Part shown: in pieces, positions 1-7,697 of the stretch
Numbering within the stretch: the first letter of the stretch is position 1
Layout of the letters: every line of letters begins with the position of its first letter
Origin: Fundidesulfovibrio terrae
GTDB lineage: Bacteria; Desulfobacterota; Desulfovibrionia; Desulfovibrionales; Desulfovibrionaceae
Reading direction: 5' to 3'
NCBI RefSeq assembly: GCF_022808915.1
Contig: NZ_JAKZFS010000001.1
Span: 62,001-126,000, forward strand
Length of the DNA: 64,000 nt
Position numbers and translations under genes: made by a program
Notes under the pieces: model-generated
Told to the model about the DNA's origin: nothing
Seen by the model: the letters and a program-made list of their open reading frames with translations, nothing else
Database searches by the model: none

Positions 1-41
1 TCATAATATTTCTTTTTAAAAGTTTGTCGACAGGAGACGCC

Positions 42-866
42 ATGTTTTTCGTGAACTTGAACCTGCGCAAGGCATTCAAGGATCCTACGGTCCTGGAAGC
101 GTTTTTCGCGCGCGGTGTGAACCCCGAGCTTGGCCTGGACCCGGTCCTCATGGACATGGTGGACCTGGACTGGCACCGGGCCATGGCGGCGGAACTCAAA
201 GCCCGTGGGCTCACGCCCGCGCTGCACCTGCCCTTTTTCGACCTCCAGCCGGGCAGCGCGGACAGTCTGGTGTTGGGGGCCTGCCGGGAGAGGCTCTGCC
301 GGGCCATGGAAGTGGCCATGATTTACGAACCGGCGCACATGATAGGCCACGTAAAGTATGACCATCTGTTATACATGCACACCTATCCCCAGTGGCGCGA
401 CCGCGCGGTTGTCACCTGGCAGGCCATGATGGACGCCTGGCCGGATCACCCGCCGCTCTACCTGGAGAACACCTTCGAGCCCGATCCGGCCACGGTGGCC
501 GGGGTGGTGGAGAAGCTCCTGGAGGAGCGCCCCGGCCGGGCCGGGCTGTGTCTGGACGTGGGGCACTGGTACAGCTTTTCGGAGGGCCACAGGCTGGATA
601 ACCTCGACGCCTGGCTGGACGCCTTCGCGCCGCTTCTCTCCCACCTGCACCTTCACGACAACGACGGCAGCTTCGATCAGCACAAGGGGCTCGGGCAGGG
701 CGAGATACCCTGGCAGGCGTTCTTCGAGGGGCTTCAGAAGCGGGGGTTGACTCCGTCGGTGACCTTCGAGCCCCACTCCGACGACGCCTTCGAGGCGGCC
801 ATGGAATTCGTGCGGGGCAGGCCGGAGTGGTTCGAGCCGCTCAACGTGGTTGCGCCGGGAGCTTGA
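42..866 (+). CDS. Sugar phosphate isomerase/epimerase-like TIM-barrel protein
   Basis: A 274-residue cytoplasmic protein resembling the xylose isomerase-like TIM barrel (AP endonuclease 2) superfamily. The C-terminal half carries the family's metal-site segments: LCLDVGHW near residue 180, HLHLHDNDGS near 205 followed by HKGLGQGEIPW, and a late TFEPH strand. These supply the Asp, His and Glu ligands typical of a divalent-metal isomerase or endonuclease-like fold. ATG 42 is chosen over an upstream TTG because AGGAG lies five bases before it. The substrate cannot be read from sequence. The gene runs towards the minus-strand lipoprotein gene and the two share a terminator. Fold assignment is fairly safe; the exact reaction is not. 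Confidence 0.8.
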   Translation: MFFVNLNLRKAFKDPTVLEAFFARGVNPELGLDPVLMDMVDLDWHRAMAAELKARGLTPALHLPFFDLQPGSADSLVLGACRERLCRAMEVAMIYEPAHMIGHVKYDHLLYMHTYPQWRDRAVVTWQAMMDAWPDHPPLYLENTFEPDPATVAGVVEKLLEERPGRAGLCLDVGHWYSFSEGHRLDNLDAWLDAFAPLLSHLHLHDNDGSFDQHKGLGQGEIPWQAFFEGLQKRGLTPSVTFEPHSDDAFEAAMEFVRGRPEWFEPLNVVAPGA

Positions 867-907
867 GCAAGCTCCCGGGCCGGGCCGGGAGCGATGAATG
901 AAGAAAG

Positions 908-932
908 GGCGGACCGGCCGGTCCGCCATTTT
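908..932. terminator. Bidirectional hairpin terminator
   Basis: A perfect 20-base palindrome (arms GGCGGACCGG and CCGGTCCGCC) is followed by ATTTTCGTT on the plus strand, and AAGAAAG lies on the other side. It sits between two convergent genes and probably serves both. A second inverted repeat at 855-878 overlaps the stop codon of the upstream gene. Confidence 0.75.
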
Positions 933-956
933 CGTTATCCTGCTGGGAGAACGGGG

Positions 957-1619
957 CTACTGGAAGTATTTCTTGTCGTCGTCGGCCGGCTTGCCCTGTC
1001 CGGCCGGAGCCTGCTTGGCCGGTCCGGAGCCGGACCCCGTGAATGACGCGGAATCCTTGCAGTTCTCGTTGGAGGCATTCATGACCGCAGTGAGGTTGCG
1101 CAACGAGAACTTCAGTACGCGGACTTTCTTCTCTATCTCGACCTTGAAGCTGATCATCTGGCCCTTCTGCACCTGGGCGCGGATCGTCTGGTTGGCGAAA
1201 AGCTTCCCGAAATCCACGAACACCTCGGTCTTTCCGGCCTCGCCGGCGTAGTCGTAGGGGACGGTCACCGGCGCTTCGTCGTCGACGCGGACTTCTCCTT
1301 GCAGCTGGTCCGAACGGAACTTGTTGGGGAACGGCTTGTCGTAGTCCTCAAGCCCCATGCTCACCAGGACGTTGGAACAGTTGTTGGAGGGCCTGTAGGC
1401 GAAGAGGAAGTTGGCCTTGGCGCTGTTTTCGGCCTTGGCGCTGGTCTTGGCGGTATGGATGACCACGCCGTTCTTGTCGGAGAAATTCTCGTAGGTCCAG
1501 ACCTGGTAGTGAACGACGACGTTCGGGTCGGGGGAGGCGTTTTTGACGGTCTGGCAGCCCTGCAGAGCGAGGGCGAGCGCAAGGACGAGGGACAGGGCGG
1601 AAGGGATCGATCCACGCAT
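957..1619 (-). CDS. Predicted lipoprotein, paralogue of the protease N-domain
   Basis: A 220-residue exported protein of unknown function. It begins with a signal peptide ending in a lipobox (LALALQGC), so it is probably lipid-anchored. Start 1619 is preferred over GTG 1640 because AGGAG lies seven bases before it. The body aligns by eye with the N-terminal domain of the next two genes. The shared order is a W-x-Y start, a Cys followed by VLVSMG, a LQGEVRVD strand, a K-GQMISFKV strand and a final Cys after a hydrophobic stretch. The C-terminus is a Gly/Pro-rich tail ending in DDDKKYFQ, which resembles the tail of the 2857-3564 product. It is the last gene of a three-gene minus-strand operon. 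No catalytic residues are evident. Confidence 0.8.
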   Translation of the reverse strand: MRGSIPSALSLVLALALALQGCQTVKNASPDPNVVVHYQVWTYENFSDKNGVVIHTAKTSAKAENSAKANFLFAYRPSNNCSNVLVSMGLEDYDKPFPNKFRSDQLQGEVRVDDEAPVTVPYDYAGEAGKTEVFVDFGKLFANQTIRAQVQKGQMISFKVEIEKKVRVLKFSLRNLTAVMNASNENCKDSASFTGSGSGPAKQAPAGQGKPADDDKKYFQ

Positions 1620-1648
1620 TGGGGAACTCCTGAAACGCACGTGCGGGG

Positions 1649-2854
1649 TTACTGGGGCAGGGCCACCACGAGCACCACGCCGGGCAGGCTCTTTTCCCCG
1701 ATCTCCACGACCTTCATATCCTGGGCGGAGTCGTCGGTGGTGAAGGAAATCTCGTTGATCTCCAGGAACGATTTCACGATGGGCGTGCGGATGGCGAAGT
1801 TGATGTTCTGGGGCACGTCGCCGGTGGCCTTGAGCACGGCCATGGCGTCCAGCTTGGAGACGACCACGCCCACCACATTGCCGGTGGAATCAAGCAACGG
1901 CCCGCCGGAGTTGCCGGGCTGCACGGGGGCGGTGGTCTGCAGCAGGCGCGAGTCGTCGCCCAGTCCCACTGCGGAGCTGACGTTGCCGGTGGTGATGTTG
2001 GGGTGGGTGGAGACCATGCCGTAGTAGGGGAAGCCGATGGCGACGACCTCCTCGCCCGGCTTCACGGTCTTGGCCCCCCGGAAGTTGAGGAAGGTCTTGG
2101 GGGCGAAGTCTACCTTGAGCAGGGCCAGGTCGTTGACGGGATCGGTCTTGATGAGCTTGGCGTCGTATTTGTTGTTCTGGTATTCGCACTGGTATTTGCG
2201 TCCGGCGTTGACCACATGGAAGTTGGTGATCAGGTAGCCGTCGTTGTTGACGAAGAATCCGGTGCCGAACCCGCCCTGCTTCTCCTTGGGCTTGTCCTTG
2301 CCTCCCTCGGCCTGGGACGGCTTCTTGCCGGAGGCGGGCAGGGCCGAGCACACCTCCGTCTGCTTGGCGCTGGCCTCGACGTAACCGGCCAGGGGGATGC
2401 GCATGATGTAGTCGGCCCCGTGCACGGACAGCTTCACCCGCAGGTTCGCGCCCTGGCGCATCTCGTCGAACAGGCCCTGGGCGTTCTCCGGCTCCGCGGT
2501 GTTGACGACCGCCAGGCCGTTGTTCTCGGGAAATGACACCTTGTACTTGAATTGGTGGACGGGTTTTTCATCCACGCGAATCATGCCCTGAAGGTTCTCG
2601 GTGGGCTGTCCTTTCTTCTTGGTGGTGGCGATGAAGACGATGACCGGCTCGGAGCATTTGTCCGCGTCGCGGTAGACGAGCATGCCCCCGGGGGCCTCCT
2701 GGGACTCGGAGTTCGCGTGCACCCGGACGAATTCCATGCCGTCCTCGGTCTTGTCCTTCAGGTACGTCCACTTGCGGAACGGGGTTGTCTCCTTGGCGAA
2801 GGCGGAAGAACCCAGGATCAGCAGGGCGGCGAGTACGGCGAGGATCGTGCGCAT
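1649..2854 (-). CDS. Exported trypsin-like serine protease with extra N-terminal domain
   Basis: A 401-residue periplasmic or secreted S1C-type (DegP/HtrA-like) protease without a PDZ domain. Residues 1-20 are a cleavable signal peptide ending SSAFA. Residues 25-170 are an all-beta domain shared with both neighbouring genes. After a Lys-rich linker, residues 195-370 form the protease. The triad is His213 (NFHVVNAG), Asp242 (DPVNDLALLKVD) and Ser316 (QPGNSGGPLLD). The ATG lies two bases after the stop of the upstream gene, suggesting coupled translation. The N-domain may bind the same partner as the stand-alone paralogues, with the protease acting on it or being guided by it. That role is inference; the protease family is clear. 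Confidence 0.88.
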   Translation of the reverse strand: MRTILAVLAALLILGSSAFAKETTPFRKWTYLKDKTEDGMEFVRVHANSESQEAPGGMLVYRDADKCSEPVIVFIATTKKKGQPTENLQGMIRVDEKPVHQFKYKVSFPENNGLAVVNTAEPENAQGLFDEMRQGANLRVKLSVHGADYIMRIPLAGYVEASAKQTEVCSALPASGKKPSQAEGGKDKPKEKQGGFGTGFFVNNDGYLITNFHVVNAGRKYQCEYQNNKYDAKLIKTDPVNDLALLKVDFAPKTFLNFRGAKTVKPGEEVVAIGFPYYGMVSTHPNITTGNVSSAVGLGDDSRLLQTTAPVQPGNSGGPLLDSTGNVVGVVVSKLDAMAVLKATGDVPQNINFAIRTPIVKSFLEINEISFTTDDSAQDMKVVEIGEKSLPGVVLVVALPQ

Positions 2855-2856
2855 GG

Positions 2857-3564
2857 CTAGAAGAAGTCCTTGTCGGATTTTGAGGAGTTGGGCGCGGCAG
2901 GTTTCTTGTCGTCGAAGTAATCCGCGTCGCTCTTGCCGCTCTTGGGCTTGGACGCTCCTTCGGATGCGGGCTTATGGGGCTTCCGCTCCTGTCCGGGAGC
3001 GCCCTGGGAGCACAGCTGCGCGATACGCGCCAAAGCGGGCTGGAAGCCCTTGAGCGAGAAACGGTAGTACCATTCCCGCTCGCCCACCTTGAAGCGGAAG
3101 CGGATCATCTGACCGGTGCTCATCTCATCGATGACCGTCTTGGGGCTGGAGAAGCTGTCCACGTAGAAATGTCCGTAGGTGGCCCCGGCCTTGTTGGCGA
3201 TGCGGCTGTTGGTCGTGTGGACGGGAAACTGGTCGATGCGCAACTCGCCGGAGATGTTCTGGCGCTCAGCGTCCTTTTCCGCCTTGGAGTTCAGGGGAAA
3301 ACCGATGGAGACGAGCGTCGTGCCGCACTTGCTGGAGAATTTGCCGATGTACAGGGCGCATCTCTTGTCCTGGGTGTCGGGCGTGTACGTGGCGGAGACG
3401 GTGTCGTCGCCGTCCATGGCGGTGTAGGTGTTCCAGTCGTCGAAGGTCTTGTCCACCTTGTTCTCGGCCCTGGCCGGCCAGGGCAGGACGAGCAGGGCCG
3501 CCAGAAGCGCGAGCGCCGGCAAGACCGGGGGCAGCGAAAGAACAGGATACTTCGTGACGGGCAT
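2857..3564 (-). CDS. Exported protein of unknown function, paralogue of the protease N-domain
   Basis: A 235-residue protein with an N-terminal signal peptide (hydrophobic run LPALALLAALLVLPW, cleavage near ARA-E). Start 3564 is preferred because GGGAG precedes it by nine bases. The mature domain matches the neighbouring proteins: a D-W-N-Y start, a conserved Cys pair, an SGELRIDQFPV strand, a GQMIRFRFKV strand and a closing Cys. The tail holds two copies of an acidic-aromatic motif, KSDADYFDDK and a terminal KSDKDFF. A related motif ends the lipoprotein at 957-1619, which suggests a short recognition or docking tail. It is the first gene of the operon. No known catalytic motif was recognised. 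Confidence 0.78.
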   Translation of the reverse strand: MPVTKYPVLSLPPVLPALALLAALLVLPWPARAENKVDKTFDDWNTYTAMDGDDTVSATYTPDTQDKRCALYIGKFSSKCGTTLVSIGFPLNSKAEKDAERQNISGELRIDQFPVHTTNSRIANKAGATYGHFYVDSFSSPKTVIDEMSTGQMIRFRFKVGEREWYYRFSLKGFQPALARIAQLCSQGAPGQERKPHKPASEGASKPKSGKSDADYFDDKKPAAPNSSKSDKDFF

Positions 3565-3731
3565 TCGAAACAACTCCCGGTCCAGGTTTCGTCGCAACTC
3601 ATCTTCCGATCATTGACTACATTGAAAAATCGACAAGACAATAGCGATGCGAAAATCCGTAAATGATTCCCGGTTCGAGAGCAAGATGCCGGTGGTATCC
3701 GGCCATGAAGGAAGGAATATCCGGGTGCGGG

Positions 3732-4391
3732 TTAACGGCGCTTTCGGCGGCGCAGGATTCCCGTCTCGCCCACGGGCCGGGTGGTCCAGTCCAGGTTGAT
3801 GGCCAGCACGCGCAGCCCGAACGTGACCGCGATGGAGATGAGCGCCGCGTAGAGCGGCTCCATCACGTTGTAGCGCCTGAGCGGTATGTAGATGATGCAG
3901 CCTATCAGGGCCGCGAAGGCGTAGAACTGCCCCGGCTTGAACACCATGGGCCGTTCGCCGGAGAACAGGTCGCGCAAGACGCCGCCGCCGCAGGCGTTCA
4001 CCACGCCCACCAGCACCGCCGGAACCATTCCCAGGCCCAGGTGCAGGGTCTTCTCGACGCCCACCACCGCGTAGGCCCCCAGGGCCAGGGCGTCCACCAG
4101 GGCGATCAGCCGGTTGGAGACCACCGCGCGCGTGCCGAACGCAAGCCCCAGCACGGCGGCCGCGGCGGCCGCGATCAGGTAGCGGTCGTCCATGAGCACG
4201 GCCGGTATGCCGCGCTGCAGGAACACCCCGTCGCGGATGAGCGCCCCGCCCACCCCTGTGGCCAGGGAGAGCACGAACAGGCCGATGATGTCGTATTCGC
4301 GCCGGATGGCCTCGATGGCCCCGGTCAGGGCCATCAGGAACACCGCCGCCAGGTCGATGGCTATGGGCAGTTGGAACGGATGCGCTTCCAT
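3732..4391 (-). CDS. UPF0126/YicG family membrane protein (TRIC-like)
   Basis: A 219-residue integral membrane protein with about seven hydrophobic segments arranged as two similar halves, as expected for the UPF0126 family. One half has GVGGALIRDG and the other has ACGGGVLRDLFSGE, the duplicated glycine-rich G-x-x-R-D motif of this family. Members have been described as glycine transporters and as relatives of trimeric intracellular cation channels, so the transported species is uncertain. The start at 4391 gives the normal family length; longer in-frame extensions are Arg-rich and implausible. The gene stands alone, convergent with nothing obvious, and its 5' end lies next to the solute-binding protein remnant on the other strand. 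Confidence 0.85.
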   Translation of the reverse strand: MEAHPFQLPIAIDLAAVFLMALTGAIEAIRREYDIIGLFVLSLATGVGGALIRDGVFLQRGIPAVLMDDRYLIAAAAAAVLGLAFGTRAVVSNRLIALVDALALGAYAVVGVEKTLHLGLGMVPAVLVGVVNACGGGVLRDLFSGERPMVFKPGQFYAFAALIGCIIYIPLRRYNVMEPLYAALISIAVTFGLRVLAINLDWTTRPVGETGILRRRKRR

Positions 4392-4412
4392 GCCTGAATC
4401 CCTACAACGAAA

Positions 4413-4571
4413 GCGTCTCGAGGCAAAGTCCGGAAGGCGCAGACCGCGGCGGAGTTCATCGACTTCGTGGCCTCGAAAGAAGGCCAGGACATCATCCGGG
4501 GCTTCGGGAAGGGCGAGTACGGGGAGTCGCTCTACAACGACGCGGAGTACGCGAAGAAATACGACGAATAG
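4413..4571 (+). pseudogene. C-terminal remnant of an ABC solute-binding protein
   Basis: The frame ending at TAG 4569-4571 reads KAQTAAEFIDFVASKEGQ, then DIIRGFGKGEYGESLY. This is the typical last helix-strand of tungstate- or molybdate-type extracellular solute-binding proteins (family pattern F-I-D-F-x-x-S-x-E-G-Q-x-I-I-x-x-F-G). There is no start codon or upstream remainder: a TGA lies at 4395, and the 5' end of the UPF0126 gene occupies the other strand. Another frame just upstream reads NPYN, which may be a shifted piece of the same gene. Only about 52 codons survive. It looks like the scar of a deletion. Which ligand the parent bound cannot be decided. Confidence 0.6.
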
Positions 4572-4614
4572 ACGGGAGGTGAAAGCGGGAAGACTGGAGA
4601 GGGAAGAGTGGGAA

Positions 4615-4666
4615 GCCTCCGGCGGCCAAAGGGACCAGTCCCTTTGGAATCCCCTCCGGCTTCGCG
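4615..4666 (+). repeat. REP-like intergenic palindrome, copy 1
   Basis: First of three near-identical intergenic copies in this window. It runs GCCTCCGGCGG, then arms CCAAAGGGA and TCCCTTTGG around a four-base loop, then AATCCC and CTCCGGCTTCGCG. It lies between the solute-binding protein remnant and the fliQ terminator. Confidence 0.75.
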
Positions 4667-4687
4667 TCGATCGATGTGACAATCATC

Positions 4688-4723
4688 AAGGCAGGAAGCG
4701 CGGCTTTGCGCGCTTCCTGCCTT
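4688..4723 (-). terminator. Terminator of the flagellar operon
   Basis: A 15-bp perfect stem (AAGGCAGGAAGCGCG pairing with its complement) with a six-base loop begins three bases after the fliQ stop. The T-tract on the minus strand is short (TTGATG), so termination may depend mainly on the stem. Confidence 0.65.
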
Positions 4724-4725
4724 CT

Positions 4726-4995
4726 TCATTGGATATACTGCGGAATGTTCATGATCAGGTCGTGCGTGAACCCCACCATCTTGTCCATGAGCCATGGGAA
4801 GGCGACGATGGCGGCCCCGAACATGACCACTATCTTTGGCACGAAGGTGAGCGTGGGGTCCTGGATCTGGGTGGCGGCCTGGACGATGGACAGCACCACG
4901 CCGACCACCAGGCTCACGCCCAGGAGGGGCAGCGACAGCATGAGGGTGGTCTCGATGGCGGTGCGGGCGAATCCTATGACGGCTTCAGGGGTCAT
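4726..4995 (-). CDS. fliQ: Flagellar export apparatus protein FliQ
   Basis: An 89-residue inner-membrane protein with two hydrophobic helices, the normal FliQ size and layout. Family features include the early MTPE-x-V-I-G-F-A start, the GVSLVVGVVLSIVQAATQIQ segment between the helices, and LTFVPKI. FliQ packs with FliP and FliR to form the core export gate of the flagellar type III secretion system. It is the last gene of the fli operon here, 18 bases after fliP. No fliR or flhB follows; instead there is a terminator. Confidence 0.95.
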   Translation of the reverse strand: MTPEAVIGFARTAIETTLMLSLPLLGVSLVVGVVLSIVQAATQIQDPTLTFVPKIVVMFGAAIVAFPWLMDKMVGFTHDLIMNIPQYIQ

Positions 4996-5013
4996 GTGCG
5001 TATCTCCCTTGCG

Positions 5014-5775
5014 TTAGGCGAAACTGTTCACGAGCGAGGCGGTCATGAGGCTCCAGCCGTCCACCATGACGAAGAGCAGGAGCTTGAAGGGCATGGACAC
5101 CATGGCCGGGGGCAGCATCATCATGCCCATGGCCAGAAGGATGCTCGAGACCACCATGTCCAGCACCAGGAATGGAATGTAGACCAGAAATCCGATGGTG
5201 AACCCGGTCTTGAGCTCGCTGATCATGAAGCCGGAGGCCAGCATGATGGTGGGCACGTCGTCCTTGGTCTTGGGCTGCTCCATCTTGGTGATGGTGTAGA
5301 AGATGGAGAGGTCTTTCTCGCGGGTGTGCTTGAAGAGGAATTCCCGCAGGGGGATTTCGGCCTTCTTGATGGCCTCGGAGAAGCCCATGCGCTCTTCCAT
5401 GTAGGGATTGATGGCGTCGTCGTACATCTTCTTGCCCGTGGGATACATGATGACCACGCTCATGAAGATGGCCAGGCTGGCCAGGATCTGGTTGGGCGGC
5501 ATCTGGCCGGTGCCCATGGCCTGGCGCAAAAACGAGAAGACCACGATGATGCGCGTGAACGAGGTGACGCACATGACGATGGACGGCGCCAGCGACAGCA
5601 CCGTCAGAAGGAACAGGATCTCCAGCAGCATGCTGACCTTTTCAGGCTGCTGCTGGCCTCCCGCGAGATTGAGCGTGAGGGTCGGCTCAGCCGCCAGGGC
5701 CAGGGCCGGAAGGGCCAGGATCGCCAGCGTCAGCGCCAGCGTCTTCCAGTACGGCTTGAAAATCCTTGCGTTCAT
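5014..5775 (-). CDS. fliP: Flagellar export gate protein FliP
   Basis: A 253-residue protein with a cleavable N-terminal signal (LALTLAILALPALALA). It then carries the FliP hallmarks: LLTVLSLAPSIVMCVTSFTR after the first helix, RQAMGTGQMPPNQIL, and the late MMMLPPAMVSMPFKLLLFVM segment. It is the pentameric core of the export channel through which flagellin and rod-hook proteins pass. It sits directly after fliO, whose 3' end overlaps the fliP 5' end by 89 bases in another frame. The overlap covers the signal-peptide-coding region. Confidence 0.96.
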   Translation of the reverse strand: MNARIFKPYWKTLALTLAILALPALALAAEPTLTLNLAGGQQQPEKVSMLLEILFLLTVLSLAPSIVMCVTSFTRIIVVFSFLRQAMGTGQMPPNQILASLAIFMSVVIMYPTGKKMYDDAINPYMEERMGFSEAIKKAEIPLREFLFKHTREKDLSIFYTITKMEQPKTKDDVPTIMLASGFMISELKTGFTIGFLVYIPFLVLDMVVSSILLAMGMMMLPPAMVSMPFKLLLFVMVDGWSLMTASLVNSFA

Positions 5776-6085
5776 CGGATGCGTCCACCTCAGTCAGCAG
5801 ATTGATGCTCTGGTCCGTGACCCCGAGCACCAACAGCTTATTCAAGAAGCGGACCACCATAATGTTTTTGCGCGGCCCCAGGGTGAGATGGCTCTCGACG
5901 CGCAGCCCGTGGGTCTTCACGGGCGCGCCCAGGCCGAAGCGGGGGCCGAAGCGCCTGAGCATCCAGTACGCCAGCAAAATGACGCCCAGGATAAGAAACA
6001 GCGCCAGGGCCATCTTGATGGACACCTCGCCCAGGCCCAGGGAGGGCGGGCCCGGGGGGCCGATGGGGGCGGTTACGTCAGCCAA
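5687..6085 (-). CDS. fliO: Flagellar biosynthesis protein FliO
   Basis: A 132-residue bitopic membrane protein. After a Pro/Gly-rich start it has one transmembrane helix (MALALFLILGVILLAYWML). A cytoplasmic domain follows with the family pattern VESHLTLGPRKNIMVVRF and LLVLGVTDQSINLL. FliO assists assembly of the FliP export gate. The start is a TTG at 6085 that overlaps the fliN stop, so translation is probably coupled. The 3' end overlaps fliP by 89 bases, and the last dozen residues are Gly/Pro-rich and probably unstructured. Confidence 0.9.
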   Translation of the reverse strand: MADVTAPIGPPGPPSLGLGEVSIKMALALFLILGVILLAYWMLRRFGPRFGLGAPVKTHGLRVESHLTLGPRKNIMVVRFLNKLLVLGVTDQSINLLTEVDASDERKDFQAVLEDAGADAGDPGPSGPGPGG

Positions 6086-6635
6086 GCTGCTTCACCCGTT
6101 CGATGGGGCTTATGATGTCGGTTAGGCGCACGCCGAATTTCTCGTTGATCACCACGGCCTCGCCCCGGGCCACCAGCTTGCCGTTGACGTAGATCTCCAG
6201 GGGCTCGCCCGCCAGCTTGTTCAGCTCGATGACCGAACCCTGGCCCAGCTGCAAAAGCTCGTTGATGAGGAGCTTGGTGCGCCCCAGTTCCGCCGAGACG
6301 TCCAGGGGGATGTCCAGGATGAAGTCCAGGTCGCGCCGGCCGGTCTCGGGCCTGGGGGCCTTGGATTCCTGCGTCAAATCCTTGAACTGGGCTTCCTTGC
6401 TCTTGGCGGAGAGCTGGGCCTGCTCGCGCTCGCGCTTGACCGAGGATTCCTCCTCGCCGGCCAGGGCGGCGGCCCACTGTTCGGCCAGGGCGTCGTCGCC
6501 GCCGCCTCCGGATTGGGCCGCGGCCGCACCCAGGGCCTGCTCGAAGGGGTCGAGCGCGGCTTCGCCTTTGTCGTCCTCGAGGGCGGCAGCCCATTCGGCG
6601 GCCAGTTGGTCTTGATCGATGTCGTCGGGGGCCAT
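6078..6635 (-). CDS. fliN: Flagellar motor switch protein FliN
   Basis: A 185-residue C-ring protein. The C-terminal 90 residues are the SpoA domain, with LDIPLDVSAELGRTKLLI, LGQGSVIELNKLAGEPLEIY and VNEKFGVRLTDII-like strands. With FliM it forms the rotor ring that sets rotation direction and accepts export substrates. The N-terminal 90 residues are an acidic, Ala-rich extension (DDIDQDQLAAEWAAALEDD and a second AEQWAAAL copy), common in longer FliN proteins of this group. A strong GGAGG precedes the ATG at 6635. Confidence 0.95.
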   Translation of the reverse strand: MAPDDIDQDQLAAEWAAALEDDKGEAALDPFEQALGAAAAQSGGGGDDALAEQWAAALAGEEESSVKREREQAQLSAKSKEAQFKDLTQESKAPRPETGRRDLDFILDIPLDVSAELGRTKLLINELLQLGQGSVIELNKLAGEPLEIYVNGKLVARGEAVVINEKFGVRLTDIISPIERVKQLG

Positions 6636-6710
6636 GAGAGCCTCCTCCCCTTGGTGTGGCGCCCATGGGCGAGCGCCTGGTTCACGGCGCGCCGCGCGCG
6701 CCGGTATCGT

Positions 6711-7688
6711 CTAGAAGCGGGTTTCCTCTTCCCTGAGCACCTGGAAGGCCTTGTTGGCCTTCACCGTGCCGGGAACGCCCCAGAATTTCTTCACGCCCTG
6801 CACCTCGACCTTGAGCATGTCCTCCACGTCGGTGTCGAGCAGGATGATGTCGCCTTCCTTGAGCGAGAGGAGCTGCCTGCCGGAGAGCTGGGTCTTGCCG
6901 AACTCCACCACCATCTCCACCGGGGTCTCCATGAGCCGCTCCTTGAAGCGGCTGATCCAGGCGTGGTCCACTTCCAGGCGCTCGGACTGGAAGGACGCGT
7001 ACAGCTTGGAGCGGATGGGCTCGATGGTGGCGTAAGGCAGGCAGGCGATCATGGAGCCGATGGCGTTTTCCAGCTCCACCTCGAAAGTGACCACCACCAC
7101 CACGTCGGACGGGGGCACGATGGCCGCGAACTGCGGGTTGATCTCGGAACGGATCAGCTCCACGTGCACCTCGTGCACGGGCCGCCAGGCGTCTTCCAGG
7201 TTGGCCAGGGCGATGCGCACCACCTTGGCGATGATGGCCTGCTCGATGGGGGTGAAGTCGCGGCCTTCCACCTTGGGCTGGCTGCCCGCGCCGCCGAAGA
7301 AGTTCTCCACCAGGGCGAACACCAGGCGCGAGTCCACCACCAGGATGGCGTTGCCGCGCAGCGGGTCGAGCTTGAAGATGTTGATGGACGTGGGCACCGG
7401 CAGGCTCCGCATGAAGTCGCCGAACTTGGACATGTCGATGGAGATGGGGTTCACGTCCACGCGCTTGCGCATGGCGTTGGCCATGGCGTTGGTGGCCAGC
7501 CTGGCGAAGCGGTCGTTTATTATCTCGAGGACCGGCATGCGGCCGCGGATGATGCGGTCCTGGTTGGAGAGGTCGAAGGGCACGATGCCCGAATCGTCCT
7601 CCAATATCTCGGACTCGGCCTCCAGCTCGCCGCCGGTCAGGCCGCGCAGTAAGGTATCGACCTCGTCCTGGCTTAAGATCTTGCTCAT
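6711..7688 (-). CDS. fliM: Flagellar motor switch protein FliM
   Basis: A 325-residue protein of normal FliM length. It starts with the CheY-P-binding peptide region MSKILSQDEVDTLLRG. The middle CheC-like domain includes DLSNQDRIIRGRMPVLEIIND and the GSQPKVEGRDFTPIEQAI region. The C-terminal SpoA domain contains VEFGKTQLSGRQLLSLKEGD. It links chemotactic signalling to the rotor ring. It lies 9 bases after fliL and 75 bases before fliN in the same operon. Confidence 0.97.
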   Translation of the reverse strand: MSKILSQDEVDTLLRGLTGGELEAESEILEDDSGIVPFDLSNQDRIIRGRMPVLEIINDRFARLATNAMANAMRKRVDVNPISIDMSKFGDFMRSLPVPTSINIFKLDPLRGNAILVVDSRLVFALVENFFGGAGSQPKVEGRDFTPIEQAIIAKVVRIALANLEDAWRPVHEVHVELIRSEINPQFAAIVPPSDVVVVVTFEVELENAIGSMIACLPYATIEPIRSKLYASFQSERLEVDHAWISRFKERLMETPVEMVVEFGKTQLSGRQLLSLKEGDIILLDTDVEDMLKVEVQGVKKFWGVPGTVKANKAFQVLREEETRF

Positions 7689-7697
7689 GGCGCTGTC

